A stretch of DNA of 64,000 bases, taken from positions 3,968,001-4,032,000 of the forward strand of contig CP021237.1 in the NCBI GenBank assembly GCA_002151545.1. The letters are read 5' to 3'. Positions 33,804 through 42,569 of the stretch are shown here, piece by piece; the first letter of the stretch is position 1, and each line of letters begins with the position of its first letter. Below the pieces are notes generated by a model. The model was not told where the DNA came from. It was given only the letters and a program-made list of their open reading frames with translations, and did no database searches. The position numbers were made by a program, and so were the translations under genes. Source of the DNA: Sphingobacteriaceae bacterium GW460-11-11-14-LB5. GTDB lineage: Bacteria; Bacteroidota; Bacteroidia; Sphingobacteriales; Sphingobacteriaceae.

Positions 33804-34319
33804 TTATAATTTGCTTATTTCTTTTTCAATTTTAACGATAATGTCTTTCGAGCGTTGCGTTTCAGCAAGTTCTTTGGCCAATTTGGTATATGCTTCAGCC
33901 CGCTCCTTATCTTCCTTTTGCAAGGCAATAGTGGCCAAATAGATTAACACATAAGATTTCTCGTTTTTTCCACCAAAGGGAAATCTACTCGCAAGCTGAA
34001 AATGATATTCTGCTTTATCAGAATCATGCTCCCTCAAAGCCATTTTACCTTGCATATATTCGTAATAACCTCTTCGGCTTTTGGCCAGGCGTTCTGGCTT
34101 AACCACCTCAGCCAATAAGGCTTTGGTTTTGCCGAATTCGTTATTCTTAAAATGCTTCGATGCCATCAAAACCGAACTGTGCTTAAAATGGCTCCAAACA
34201 ACAAAGGCAAATAACAGCCCTGAAACAGCGGCCAGCTGGTATTGATGATAAAAAACACAAACCAACCCAGCAAGCACAAAAACGGCCATTAAAGCATATC
34301 TACCCTTATTATTGTACAT
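33804..34319 (-). CDS. Small membrane protein with TPR-like C-terminus
   Basis: A 171-residue protein with two membrane helices (about 8-28 and 30-46) and a soluble, helix-rich C-terminal part (KHFKNNEFGKTKALLAEV..., DKAEYHFQLAS..., KERAEAYTKLAKEL) that resembles TPR-like helix pairs. It starts one base inside the response regulator stop, so it is co-translated with the two-component system. Function unknown; an accessory role in signalling is possible. Confidence 0.7.
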   Translation of the reverse strand: MYNNKGRYALMAVFVLAGLVCVFYHQYQLAAVSGLLFAFVVWSHFKHSSVLMASKHFKNNEFGKTKALLAEVVKPERLAKSRRGYYEYMQGKMALREHDSDKAEYHFQLASRFPFGGKNEKSYVLIYLATIALQKEDKERAEAYTKLAKELAETQRSKDIIVKIEKEISKL

Positions 34320-35023
34320 TAATGACTATCAGTAAATTTATAGCCTACACCACGGATTGAGTGGAAATAAACTGGGTTTTTCTGGTCTGGTTCGAAATAC
34401 TTACGGAACGTTAAAATAAAGTTATCAATCGTTCTGGTTGATGGATAAACATCATAATTCCAAACGGTTTCTAAAATTTGCTCTCTTGAAACCGCATCGT
34501 TTTTACGCTCGATTAACAGTTTCAATAACATCGTTTCCTTTTTGGTTAACGGTGTGATGGTACCATCATCATGTTTCAATTCGAAAGAGTTAAAATAGAT
34601 TGTTTTATCACCGATTTTATAAGAATTCAATTCTTTTAAATCATCAGATTTTAAACTGCGTTTTACCAAAATACCTACACGAAGAATTAATTCCTCTAAG
34701 TTAAAAGGTTTAACCAAATAATCGTCAGCACCTTTTTTCAAACCTAAAACACGGTCTTCTGAAGTGTTTTTAGCTGTTAAAAACATAATTGGAACTTCTG
34801 CATTCTCTAAACGGATTGTTTCGCAAACCTGGAAACCATCCATTTCAGGCAACATTACATCTAAAATAATTAGATTGAAGCGTTCTTCTTTAAAAATTTT
34901 AAGAGCGGTTTTGCCATCTTTAACGGCGTGAACTTTATAACCCTCAAGTTCGAGGTTTAATTTGATAGCATCTAACAAGTGATCCTCGTCTTCTACCAAT
35001 AGAATTCTTAATTTTTGTGACAT
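34319..35023 (-). CDS. OmpR/PhoB-family response regulator
   Basis: A 234-residue regulator: receiver domain with D12, phospho-acceptor D55 (LIILDVMLPEMDG) and Lys in DDYLVKPFNLEEL, then an OmpR-type winged helix (LTKKETMLLKLLIERK...STRTIDNFILTFRKYF...SIRGVGYKF). It is paired with the histidine kinase 8 bases upstream. Located between hemL and hemE, it may respond to or regulate heme or redox state, but no binding site was identified. Confidence 0.95.
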   Translation of the reverse strand: MSQKLRILLVEDEDHLLDAIKLNLELEGYKVHAVKDGKTALKIFKEERFNLIILDVMLPEMDGFQVCETIRLENAEVPIMFLTAKNTSEDRVLGLKKGADDYLVKPFNLEELILRVGILVKRSLKSDDLKELNSYKIGDKTIYFNSFELKHDDGTITPLTKKETMLLKLLIERKNDAVSREQILETVWNYDVYPSTRTIDNFILTFRKYFEPDQKNPVYFHSIRGVGYKFTDSH

Positions 35024-35031
35024 AATTGAGA

Positions 35032-35898
35032 TTAACTAAATGTTACTTCAAAAATACTTCCTTGAGGCAGATTGTCTTTTACTGTAATATCTGCATCATG
35101 GTATTGTAAAACCTCTTTCACAATAAACAAGCCTAAACCTGTTCCTTTCGCTTTTCTGACATTCTCGTTACCAACGCGGTAAAACTTATCAAATATCAAC
35201 ATTTTTTCGGCATCTGAAATACCCGGCCCCTGATCCATCACACTTAATTGAATATGCCCATCAACCTTGTTTAAATGCACATTTATCTCATCACATGGGT
35301 TAGAATACTTCACCGCATTCTCAATTAAATTGGTTACTACTGACGATAAGGCAAATTTGTCACCTACCACCTGCAAATTTGGCTGAATTTTGGCATTAAT
35401 AATCTGTTCGCATCCACAAGAATGAACCTGTAACCTATCTGTAATTTTATACACCAATTCGGAGAAGTTAAATTCCTCTTTAGGAAAAGTATAGGACCGG
35501 TTTTCGATCTTGGTGGCCAGCAACATATTTTCCACCAGATCATCCAAGCGTTCAATATCTTTTAACGAATTGTTCAGCAATGAAGTTTGGCGCGCTTTAT
35601 CCAAATCCCGTTTAACAATGGTTTGGATTGAGAGTTTTATTGCCGCCAAAGGCGATTTCAGCTCATGCGTAATCGACATCAGGAAGTTCTGCTGCTGTTC
35701 CCTTAATTTATCTTCACGTTTTAACGATTGGTGAAGAAAATAACCGCCAATACAGAGCAAAAATAAAAATACCGAACCTTCGCCCATAATCATGGTCATG
35801 CGGCTTGGCTGCAAACGCACCACCAATGTTCCCCAAGAAATGAGCTGAATCAGTGCATAAAGCAATAATGCGTAAAATATGATAATGGATTTCTTCAT
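35032..35898 (-). CDS. Sensor histidine kinase
   Basis: A 288-residue kinase with two N-terminal membrane helices (about 6-28 and 41-60) and a very short periplasmic loop, so no clear sensor domain. H-box ITHELKSPLAAIKLS, N-box LIENAVKYSNPCDE, G-boxes DQGPGISD and GTGLGLFIV are present. The frame begins 12 codons upstream; the ATG at 35898 (MKKSIIIFYALLLYA) is preferred because the earlier part is the repeat-derived leader. Likely senses a membrane-linked signal. Confidence 0.93.
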   Translation of the reverse strand: MKKSIIIFYALLLYALIQLISWGTLVVRLQPSRMTMIMGEGSVFLFLLCIGGYFLHQSLKREDKLREQQQNFLMSITHELKSPLAAIKLSIQTIVKRDLDKARQTSLLNNSLKDIERLDDLVENMLLATKIENRSYTFPKEEFNFSELVYKITDRLQVHSCGCEQIINAKIQPNLQVVGDKFALSSVVTNLIENAVKYSNPCDEINVHLNKVDGHIQLSVMDQGPGISDAEKMLIFDKFYRVGNENVRKAKGTGLGLFIVKEVLQYHDADITVKDNLPQGSIFEVTFS

Positions 35899-35904
35899 TC
35901 CCTT

Positions 35905-35973
35905 CGGTTGATTACACAGATTTTTGGATGACACAGATTATTTTCTCGTCCGTCATTGCGAGGAGGAATGACG
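35905..35973. repeat. AATCTGTGTAATCA repeat and GTCATT hairpin upstream of the kinase
   Basis: On the minus strand AATCTGTGTCATCC and AATCTGTGTAATCAACC occur in tandem at 35908-35940. 35951-35973 is CGTCATT...AATGACG. Confidence 0.6.
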
Positions 35974-35988
35974 ATCTTTCAAATAAAC

Positions 35989-37359
35989 TTATTTCTTAAA
36001 CACCAGATCTAACGCTTCAAAAATAGCACGTTTCGCTTTCTCTAATTCGATCTTAGTGTGTGCTGAAGATACGAAACCAACTTCATATCCCGATGGCCCT
36101 AAATAAATTCCTCGATTTAATAACTCACGGTGCATAATTTTGAATTTCTCCATGCTGCCTGCATCAATATCATCAGCCGACTGGATTTTATCCTTATCCG
36201 TAAAAGCAAACCAGAAGATAGAACCAATGGTAAATACTTTAAATTTATAGTTACGTGCGGTTGCAAAACGCTGAATACTGGCCACAAATTCTTGCGCTTT
36301 GGTATTCAAATCTTTGTAAAAGCTTGATTTATTCAGTTCTGTTAAAGTGGCAATGCCCGCTGCCATAGCCACCGGATTTCCGGATAGGGTTCCGGCCTGA
36401 TAAACCCCACCATCAGGAGAGATATGTGCCATAATTTCAGCACGTGCACCGTACATCCCAACAGGTAAGCCGCCACCTATAATTTTGCCATAAGTAACAA
36501 TATCAGGTGTAACACCGTAATGGGCAGCTGCACCTTCAAAACCTACCCTGAAACCGGTAATCACTTCATCAAAAATCAGAAGGGAACCATTATCCGTACA
36601 GATTTTACGCAAGAAATGAATATATTCTTCATCCTGGATAATTAAACCATTATTTGCCGGAATACCTTCAATAATTACCGCAGCAATCTGATCTTTAAAC
36701 TGGGCAAAAGCTTGCTCGATAGCCGTTTTATCATTTAAAGGAACAACAATAGTTTCCTCAGCAAAAGATTTTGGCACACCTGCAGAAGAAGTTTCGCCAA
36801 AAGTAACCAAACCTGAACCTGCTTTAACCAAAAGCGAATCGCTATGACCGTGGTAACAACCTTCGAATTTTAAAATTTTATCACGACTGGTAAAACCTCT
36901 TGCCAAACGTATCGCTGACATTACCGCTTCGGTACCAGAACTCGTAAAACGGATTTTCTCAACAAAACGGTTGTTTTTGATAATCAGCTCAGCCAATTCA
37001 TTTTCTAAAGCTGTCGGTGCGCCGAAGCTCATTCCGTTCTGCATTACCTCGGTAACTTTCTCGCGGATTTTAGGATTGTTATGTCCCAAAATTAATGGTC
37101 CCCAGCTGCCACAGAAATCGATAAACTGATTGCCATCAGCATCCCATATATAACAGCCGTCACCTTTTTCGATAAAAAGAGGTGTACCGTAAACCGATTT
37201 AAAAGCTCTTACCGGTGAGTTTACCCCACCAGGGAAATACGTTTTTGATTTCTCGTATAACTCGGCAGATTTTACCCTCGAAATATCAGGTTTACTTCCT
37301 GTATTTACCGGAATATCGGCTTCGTTGCCTGAAAACATTTTTTTTAATGAATCTAACAT
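35989..37359 (-). CDS. hemL: Glutamate-1-semialdehyde 2,1-aminomutase
   Basis: A 456-residue class III PLP enzyme that makes 5-aminolevulinate. PGGVNSPVRAFKSVYG, RFTSSGTEAVMSAIRLARGFT, FDEVITGFRVG and the PLP lysine in TYGKIIGGGLPVGMYG are visible. About 25 extra residues precede the conserved core. It works with hemA (C5 pathway). Upstream is an inverted pair of heptad repeats. Confidence 0.97.
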   Translation of the reverse strand: MLDSLKKMFSGNEADIPVNTGSKPDISRVKSAELYEKSKTYFPGGVNSPVRAFKSVYGTPLFIEKGDGCYIWDADGNQFIDFCGSWGPLILGHNNPKIREKVTEVMQNGMSFGAPTALENELAELIIKNNRFVEKIRFTSSGTEAVMSAIRLARGFTSRDKILKFEGCYHGHSDSLLVKAGSGLVTFGETSSAGVPKSFAEETIVVPLNDKTAIEQAFAQFKDQIAAVIIEGIPANNGLIIQDEEYIHFLRKICTDNGSLLIFDEVITGFRVGFEGAAAHYGVTPDIVTYGKIIGGGLPVGMYGARAEIMAHISPDGGVYQAGTLSGNPVAMAAGIATLTELNKSSFYKDLNTKAQEFVASIQRFATARNYKFKVFTIGSIFWFAFTDKDKIQSADDIDAGSMEKFKIMHRELLNRGIYLGPSGYEVGFVSSAHTKIELEKAKRAIFEALDLVFKK

Positions 37360-37367
37360 CTTTTGTT

Positions 37368-37509
37368 AAGGTATGAGGCAAAAGGTTTAAGGTTTAAGAC
37401 ACAAAGCCTAAGCTTATAAAACACTAAATACCTATTTATTGTGTATGAAATGGAAATATCGGATTAGCAAGGAAAACCCTAAGCCTTAAACCCTCTACCT
37501 TCCACCTCT
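37368..37509. repeat. Oppositely oriented heptad arrays between hemL and hemB
   Basis: 37368-37416 is seven exact-length units (AAGGTTT twice in a row). 37475-37509 is five units in the opposite sense (AACCCTC, TACCTTC type). The two could pair as a long imperfect hairpin in RNA. The second array ends in the hemB stop codon. Confidence 0.75.
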
Positions 37510-38476
37510 ATAGCCAATTGTTATTTAAAATATCTTTAATGTGATATGTAGTTATAATACTTGCGCCAGCACGGGCAAAGGCATGCATGGTTTCCATCAC
37601 TACTTTTTGTTCGTCTATCCAGCCACGTTCGGCAGCTGCTTTTACCATTGAGTATTCGCCCGAAACGTTGTAAACTGCAATTGGTAAATTGGTATCTTGT
37701 TTTAACCGTTGGATAATGTCCAAATAGGCTAAACCTGGTTTCACCATTAATACATCAGCACCTTCCTGTTCATCTAAAGCGGCTTCTCGCAGCGCCTCCA
37801 ACGGGTTTCTGAAATCCATCTGATAAGCCTTTCTGTCGCCTTTACTTGGCGCACAGTCTGCAGCCTCCCTAAAAGGACCATAATAGGCAGAAGCAAATTT
37901 TGTAGCGTGGCTCATAATGGCTGCATTTACAAAACCGTTTTCATCTAAAAGATTACGCATCGCCTCAATCCTTCCGTCCATCATGTCCGACGGCGCAAAC
38001 ATATCCGCCCCAGCTTCGGCATGCGTTAAAGCCATTTTTGCAATTACTTCAACCGTTTTATCGTTTTGAACATAATCGTTCTCTAAAATACCGCAATGAC
38101 CATGGGTGGTATAAGAACAAACGCAAACATCGGTAATGACATATAAATCATCTCCAAATTGTTTTTTGAGCTCACGAACCGCCGTTGGTACTAAAGAATG
38201 ATCGTGATAAGCAGACTTTGCATCTTCCGATTTTTCATCACCAACACCAAAAAGCATAATTTTGTTAAGGCCTTTTTTCATTCCAGCCTCAACATCTTTT
38301 ACCAGCGTATCAACCGAATAATGGTTTACCCCTGGCATGGCATCGATAGCGTGGGTTACATTATTGCCTGGCACCACAAAATAAGGGTACACAAACATAT
38401 CTTTCGATAACCGTGTTTCGGCTACCATCTCTCTCACTAAAGGATTTTTCCTTAATCTGCGCGGACGATTTAACAT
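37508..38476 (-). CDS. hemB: Porphobilinogen synthase (ALA dehydratase)
   Basis: A 322-residue TIM-barrel enzyme joining two 5-aminolevulinate molecules. Cys-rich TDVCVCSYTTHGHCG is the zinc-binding form of the active site; ATKFASAYYGPFREA and DVLMVKPGLAYLDI carry the two active-site lysines; APSDMMDGR is a further signature. Full length. Next gene upstream is hemCD. Confidence 0.97.
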   Translation of the reverse strand: MLNRPRRLRKNPLVREMVAETRLSKDMFVYPYFVVPGNNVTHAIDAMPGVNHYSVDTLVKDVEAGMKKGLNKIMLFGVGDEKSEDAKSAYHDHSLVPTAVRELKKQFGDDLYVITDVCVCSYTTHGHCGILENDYVQNDKTVEVIAKMALTHAEAGADMFAPSDMMDGRIEAMRNLLDENGFVNAAIMSHATKFASAYYGPFREAADCAPSKGDRKAYQMDFRNPLEALREAALDEQEGADVLMVKPGLAYLDIIQRLKQDTNLPIAVYNVSGEYSMVKAAAERGWIDEQKVVMETMHAFARAGASIITTYHIKDILNNNWL

Positions 38477-38627
38477 TTTTTCAAGTATTTAGTATCAAGA
38501 GCTGAAGCATCGACATTTTAGTATCGAGTATCAAGACTTGAATATCCTATATTTTTTTCTTTCGGATTGATCAGATTAGATAATTACACAAATTTTGGAT
38601 TTCATAAATGGTTTTCCGCTGATTTGT

Positions 38628-38663
38628 GCCTTTTACCTTACACCCTAAACCTTCTTCCTTCCT
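38628..38663. repeat. Heptad mosaic downstream of hemCD
   Basis: GCCTTTT, ACCTTAC, ACCCTAA and related units run up to the hemCD stop codon (38662). Confidence 0.7.
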
Positions 38664-40242
38664 ATCTCATCTCTATCCCAAAAACTGCTTCAGCCAATCC
38701 AATTTCATCAGGCGAATAAGGCAATGCATACTTCACGCCCATTTCATCAAATTTCTTACCGGTAGAATTTCCGATGGCGATTACCTGCTGGCCGGGTTCC
38801 AATAAATTATCAGCGAAATAAGCATCAACATTTGATGGGCTGGTAAAAATCAATACATCGGCATAACTTTGATCAATATCATCTTCTATTACCGTTTCGT
38901 AAATTGGCAGATCGATTATTTTAGCATCAGCCGGTAATGATTTTTGAATCGATTGTAAAGAATCCTGTGCTCTTGGAAACAATATTTGCTGACCGCCAAC
39001 CAATTGCGCAAAATCTTCTGCAACTTCGGTAATATCGCCACTCTCGCCAACAAAATCGGCAAAATGACCAAACTTACGCAAAGCATCTTCCGAACCTCTT
39101 CCCACTACACCAAATTTCGTTTTCTTAGGCAATACTGGTTTTAAGTTGAAAAAATATTCTACACTATTGCGGCTACTGAAGAAAACCCAATCCACATGTC
39201 TTAAGATAAACTGATCTAAAACAGTTACGATCGGGAACGTACGGATTAACGAACGTCCTTCTATTTCAATATTATTATTTTCTAATGCCCTACGGAAATA
39301 ACTGTGTTCGCCAATCTCGCGCGAGATGAAAACCTTTGCGGGTTTCTTTCTTTCTACATTAAATTTGGCTACAATTTTTTCTGCCAAACCTTCGGTACTT
39401 TCTGCACGTAAAAACAAACGCTCAGGAAAATGATCAGCAGTTTCGGCCTTTGAAGTCCAAATTTCGAATTTTCCGTTTTCCTTTTTACAATAACAACCTA
39501 AAGGCATGTGGCAACCACCTTCGAAAAGGTTTAAAACCTTACGTTCTACAGTTACAGTCTCTGCCGTTTCCGGATCATGCAGTTTTTGTAGTGCATCAAA
39601 AAGTTCGGTATCGTTTTCCCTGATCTGAATAGCCAAGGCTCCCTGTGCAGGTGCCGGTATAAACTCAGTGGTTTCCAATTCTTCCACATGTAAATCGCTC
39701 ACATCAAGATTTAAGCGCTTCACACCAGCCTTAGCAATTAAGATGGCATCGTAATCTTCATCACGAAGTTTTTGGATACGGGTAGGCACATTTCCACGTA
39801 GGTCTTCAACCTCTAAATCGGGACGTAAGCCCAATAACTGCGCTTTACGTCGATTAGATGAAGTACCAACCATTGCTCCTTTTTTTAACGAAAGCTTTTG
39901 CGAAACATCTACACAATCTTTTAAAATCAAAAGATATTCACTTGCTTCTTCACGTGGTGGTAAGGCAGCAATAATCAATCCTTCGGGATGTGCAGTGGGT
40001 AAATCTTTAAGGCAATGTACAGCCAGGTCAATTGTTCCACCCAAAAGCTCTTCTTCCAGTTCTTTGGTAAAAAAGCCTTTGCCTTCCAGTTTATCTAATC
40101 TTAAATTCAGGATTTTATCGCCCTGCGTTTTAATGATTTTTATTTCTGCTTCTATTCCAATTGCAGCCAATTCATCTTTTATATGATTTGCTTGCCATAA
40201 AGCCAGGTCGCTACCGCGTGTTCCGATGGTTAATTTCTTCAC
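38662..40242 (-). CDS. hemCD: Fused hydroxymethylbilane synthase - uroporphyrinogen-III synthase
   Basis: A 526-residue two-domain protein. Residues 1 to about 295 are HemC: IGTRGSDLALWQ, KLEGKGFFTKELEEELL, GNVPTRIQKL and the dipyrromethane-cofactor cysteine C244 in LFEGGCHMPLG. Residues from about 303 (KPAKVFISREIGE) to the end match HemD: VDWVFFSSRNSVEYFF, KFGVVGRGSEDALRKFG and ADVLIFTSPSNVDAYF. HemC makes the linear tetrapyrrole and HemD closes it, so fusion would channel an unstable intermediate. Both halves look intact. Confidence 0.92.
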   Translation of the reverse strand: MKKLTIGTRGSDLALWQANHIKDELAAIGIEAEIKIIKTQGDKILNLRLDKLEGKGFFTKELEEELLGGTIDLAVHCLKDLPTAHPEGLIIAALPPREEASEYLLILKDCVDVSQKLSLKKGAMVGTSSNRRKAQLLGLRPDLEVEDLRGNVPTRIQKLRDEDYDAILIAKAGVKRLNLDVSDLHVEELETTEFIPAPAQGALAIQIRENDTELFDALQKLHDPETAETVTVERKVLNLFEGGCHMPLGCYCKKENGKFEIWTSKAETADHFPERLFLRAESTEGLAEKIVAKFNVERKKPAKVFISREIGEHSYFRRALENNNIEIEGRSLIRTFPIVTVLDQFILRHVDWVFFSSRNSVEYFFNLKPVLPKKTKFGVVGRGSEDALRKFGHFADFVGESGDITEVAEDFAQLVGGQQILFPRAQDSLQSIQKSLPADAKIIDLPIYETVIEDDIDQSYADVLIFTSPSNVDAYFADNLLEPGQQVIAIGNSTGKKFDEMGVKYALPYSPDEIGLAEAVFGIEMR

Positions 40243-40576
40243 TATAAAGGTTAAATGAGTTGCAAATTTAATTTAATTAGTGGTTTATACCATGAATTGT
40301 TTAAAAATGAGACAGTGAGGTTACAGAATAAGGAATTTAAAGGATTTCTATGACATTACGCAATCGGTTTGTCATTCTAATCGCTAAGCGACACACGTTC
40401 CCCATAAATAAAATTTAAATGTTATTTATGTTAGATGGCTGTTGAACCATATCAAGAATGTAAGATGATTGCAAGAAAGATGCTGAAAAAAGTTCAGCAT
40501 GACGACAAGGGAATTGGTTTCAGGATTTAGCTAAAAGACAAAAGATGTTTGGACTTAGCGTTCTTTGCAGTAAACC
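40243..40576. repeat. Gap between hemCD and hemA with hairpin repeats
   Basis: 40372-40390 has a GTCATTCTAATCGCTAAGCG arm; 40480-40500 is an ATGCTGAA-AAAAG-TTCAGCAT hairpin; 40550-40576 is a GCAAAGAACGC-type copy (minus strand). No gene or clear promoter. Confidence 0.6.
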
Positions 40577-41803
40577 TTAAGATTGATTGACCAGAATTTC
40601 TTTGGCCATCACCATCGGAACGCTGATGTATTTTTTCTCCATGTAGTTCATCACACGTTCTAAAACTTCGCGCGAGGCCTCATCCATCTGACTAATTTCA
40701 TCGGCAAACACACCGTTTATGGCTGTATTCTTGATTTCTTTAATCTTTCTTGGCACTTCCTGCATCGCCAGTTCGATACGACGTTGTTTTAAAACAGAGA
40801 AAAATTCGGTAATGTTGTTGCTGATAATTTCTTCGGCATGTACCAGTTCGTTATAACGCTCCTGGATATTTTTGCGAGCCACCTCTTTCAACGATTCTAC
40901 CTCAATATAATGTACCGGGTTGTTATGGATCACGGCTGGCGTAACATCATTCGGGATCGCCAAATCTACAATTACCTTTTTACCTTGATCGCCATTTAAC
41001 AGTTTAGCGTATAACGCTTCGGTAATAATCGCCTCGGTAGAACCAGTACAGGTAATGATTACATCAAATCCCTCGTTAAAATCTTCAAGTGCGGCTAAAG
41101 GATAAGCCTTACCACCCAGCTCGCCTGCCAATGCTTCGGCCTTAGAAAATGTACGGTTGAAAATCGAGAAATTAGAGTATTTATGTTTGTTGAGGTATTT
41201 TGCAATATTTTGGTTGGTTTCGCCAGCACCAATAATCAAGATACGTGAGTTGCCACACATATTTAACTCTTTTAACTTACGGTACGCCAATGAAACAACA
41301 GAAACCGGATTTTTTGAAATATTGGTGTGTGTGTAAACTTCTTTTGCGGTTTTAACCACGCGGTCCATAATCATACGCATGTAATCGCCTGTAAACCCTG
41401 CATCACGACAGTTTTCGTAAGCTTTACGGATCTGAGCAAGAATTTCCTTTTCACCTACCACCAAACTCTCTAAAGAGCATGATGTCCTCAGTAAATGGTT
41501 AAAAGCCTCCTCATTTTCGTAAACAGAAACATTATCAAGAAAACGCTCCATAAATTCAGGAGGAAGTCCCATGTCTAAAACAGTCAGGAATCTGGTTACA
41601 AATTCCTTGTCGGTTTTCTCTTTGGTAAGGAAAACAAACTCTACACGGTTACATGTTCCAATATAAAAAATTTCGCTAACGGGAAGTTCTGCTTGAACAT
41701 TCTTCAACCTGCTATCTAAACTCTGATCACAAATAACTAATTTCCCTAAAGATTTCAGGTCGATGTGGTGATGCGTAAAAGCTATTACTTTTAAATATTC
41801 CAA
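40577..41803 (-). CDS. hemA: Glutamyl-tRNA reductase
   Basis: A 408-residue first enzyme of C5 tetrapyrrole synthesis, reducing glutamyl-tRNA to glutamate-1-semialdehyde. IGTCNRVEFVF holds the catalytic C51; SCSLESLVVGEKEILAQIRKAY and the NADPH motif IIGAGETNQNIAKYL follow; the C-terminal helical dimer domain is present. It is the first gene of the hem cluster and has a likely promoter just upstream. Confidence 0.97.
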   Translation of the reverse strand: MEYLKVIAFTHHHIDLKSLGKLVICDQSLDSRLKNVQAELPVSEIFYIGTCNRVEFVFLTKEKTDKEFVTRFLTVLDMGLPPEFMERFLDNVSVYENEEAFNHLLRTSCSLESLVVGEKEILAQIRKAYENCRDAGFTGDYMRMIMDRVVKTAKEVYTHTNISKNPVSVVSLAYRKLKELNMCGNSRILIIGAGETNQNIAKYLNKHKYSNFSIFNRTFSKAEALAGELGGKAYPLAALEDFNEGFDVIITCTGSTEAIITEALYAKLLNGDQGKKVIVDLAIPNDVTPAVIHNNPVHYIEVESLKEVARKNIQERYNELVHAEEIISNNITEFFSVLKQRRIELAMQEVPRKIKEIKNTAINGVFADEISQMDEASREVLERVMNYMEKKYISVPMVMAKEILVNQS

Positions 41804-41833
41804 GTGCTTCCGTTATTAACTATTATCGGGATA

Positions 41834-41841
41834 CAAAAGTA
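41834..41841 (-). promoter_or_regulatory. Predicted promoter -7 box of hemA
   Basis: TACTTTTG (minus strand) fits TAnnTTTG; the start codon is 31 bases downstream. No strong -33 box. Confidence 0.45.
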
Positions 41842-41942
41842 ACATGGTGAAGGCATGTGACTGTCATTAACCTGTAATTTACATCAATTTAGAACGGTTT
41901 TAAATAAAGGACTTAAAGATTAATCAAAGCACATTGATTTAC

Positions 41943-42323
41943 ATGAACAAACCAATCCGTATCATTTTTCTTTGGATTTATGCCCTCTTCTACGTCCTGG
42001 CTGGATGTAACCACTTTTTATCCACTGCAGTATATTACGTAATTATGCCAAAATGGTTGCCTGCTCCTGGCTTTTTAATTTACTTTTCGGGGATATTGGA
42101 AATTGTTTTTGGGCTTTTATTGTTGATTAAGAAGACCAGAAAGCTAGCAGCACTGTTAATTATACTGATGTTGATTGCCTTTTTACCCGCGCATATCTAC
42201 ATGATCCGGATGGCACCATTCATATTGGGTAAAATACTGGTCACACCGCTTATTGCATGGGTAAGATTGCCTTTGCAGTTCCTGTTTATCGGATGGGCGT
42301 GGTATTATTACGCTAAAGAATAA
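41943..42323 (+). CDS. DoxX-like membrane protein
   Basis: A 126-residue protein with four membrane helices (MNKPIRIIFLWIYALFYVLAGCNHFL..., GFLIYFSGILEIVFGLLLLI, KLAALLIILMLIAFLPAHIYMI, LQFLFIGWAWYYYA). The pattern fits small DoxX/DoxD family inner membrane proteins. The frame begins three codons earlier with TTG; ATG at 41943 is preferred. Divergent from hemA. Function unknown. Confidence 0.82.
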   Translation: MNKPIRIIFLWIYALFYVLAGCNHFLSTAVYYVIMPKWLPAPGFLIYFSGILEIVFGLLLLIKKTRKLAALLIILMLIAFLPAHIYMIRMAPFILGKILVTPLIAWVRLPLQFLFIGWAWYYYAKE

Positions 42324-42396
42324 TTTATAAAGTATTCTTTTTTTGAAGCGCAATGTCAGTGAGAATAGGAAAGGCTTTGTCCTGCTGTACATTCCA

Positions 42397-42447
42397 ATCC
42401 TTTTGGATAAACCTGGCGAAAAAACAATTTACCTATCCAAAAGGGAT
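42397..42447. repeat. Inverted repeat downstream of the DoxX gene
   Basis: ATCCTTTTGGATA (42397-42409) pairs with TATCCAAAAGGGAT (42434-42447) with one extra base; loop of 24 bases. No T run, so terminator function is doubtful. A 65-codon frame here (from 42343) has no protein-like features. Confidence 0.5.
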
Positions 42448-42569
42448 TTCCATTTCCATCAGGGCTATTATACTCACAGTTGTGGTCAATATGCTTCTGT
42501 TTTAAACACAAAAAATACACAACAAAATAAGATTTCGTAGGTTTATAATCTATACCAATTCCTTAAATT

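Noticed and set aside
37368..37509. Possible CRISPR array
   Set aside because: The repeat period is 7 bases without spacers; no cas genes are present.
42343..42540. 65-codon plus-strand frame
   Set aside because: Starts at a non-ATG codon and covers an inverted repeat; composition not protein-like.
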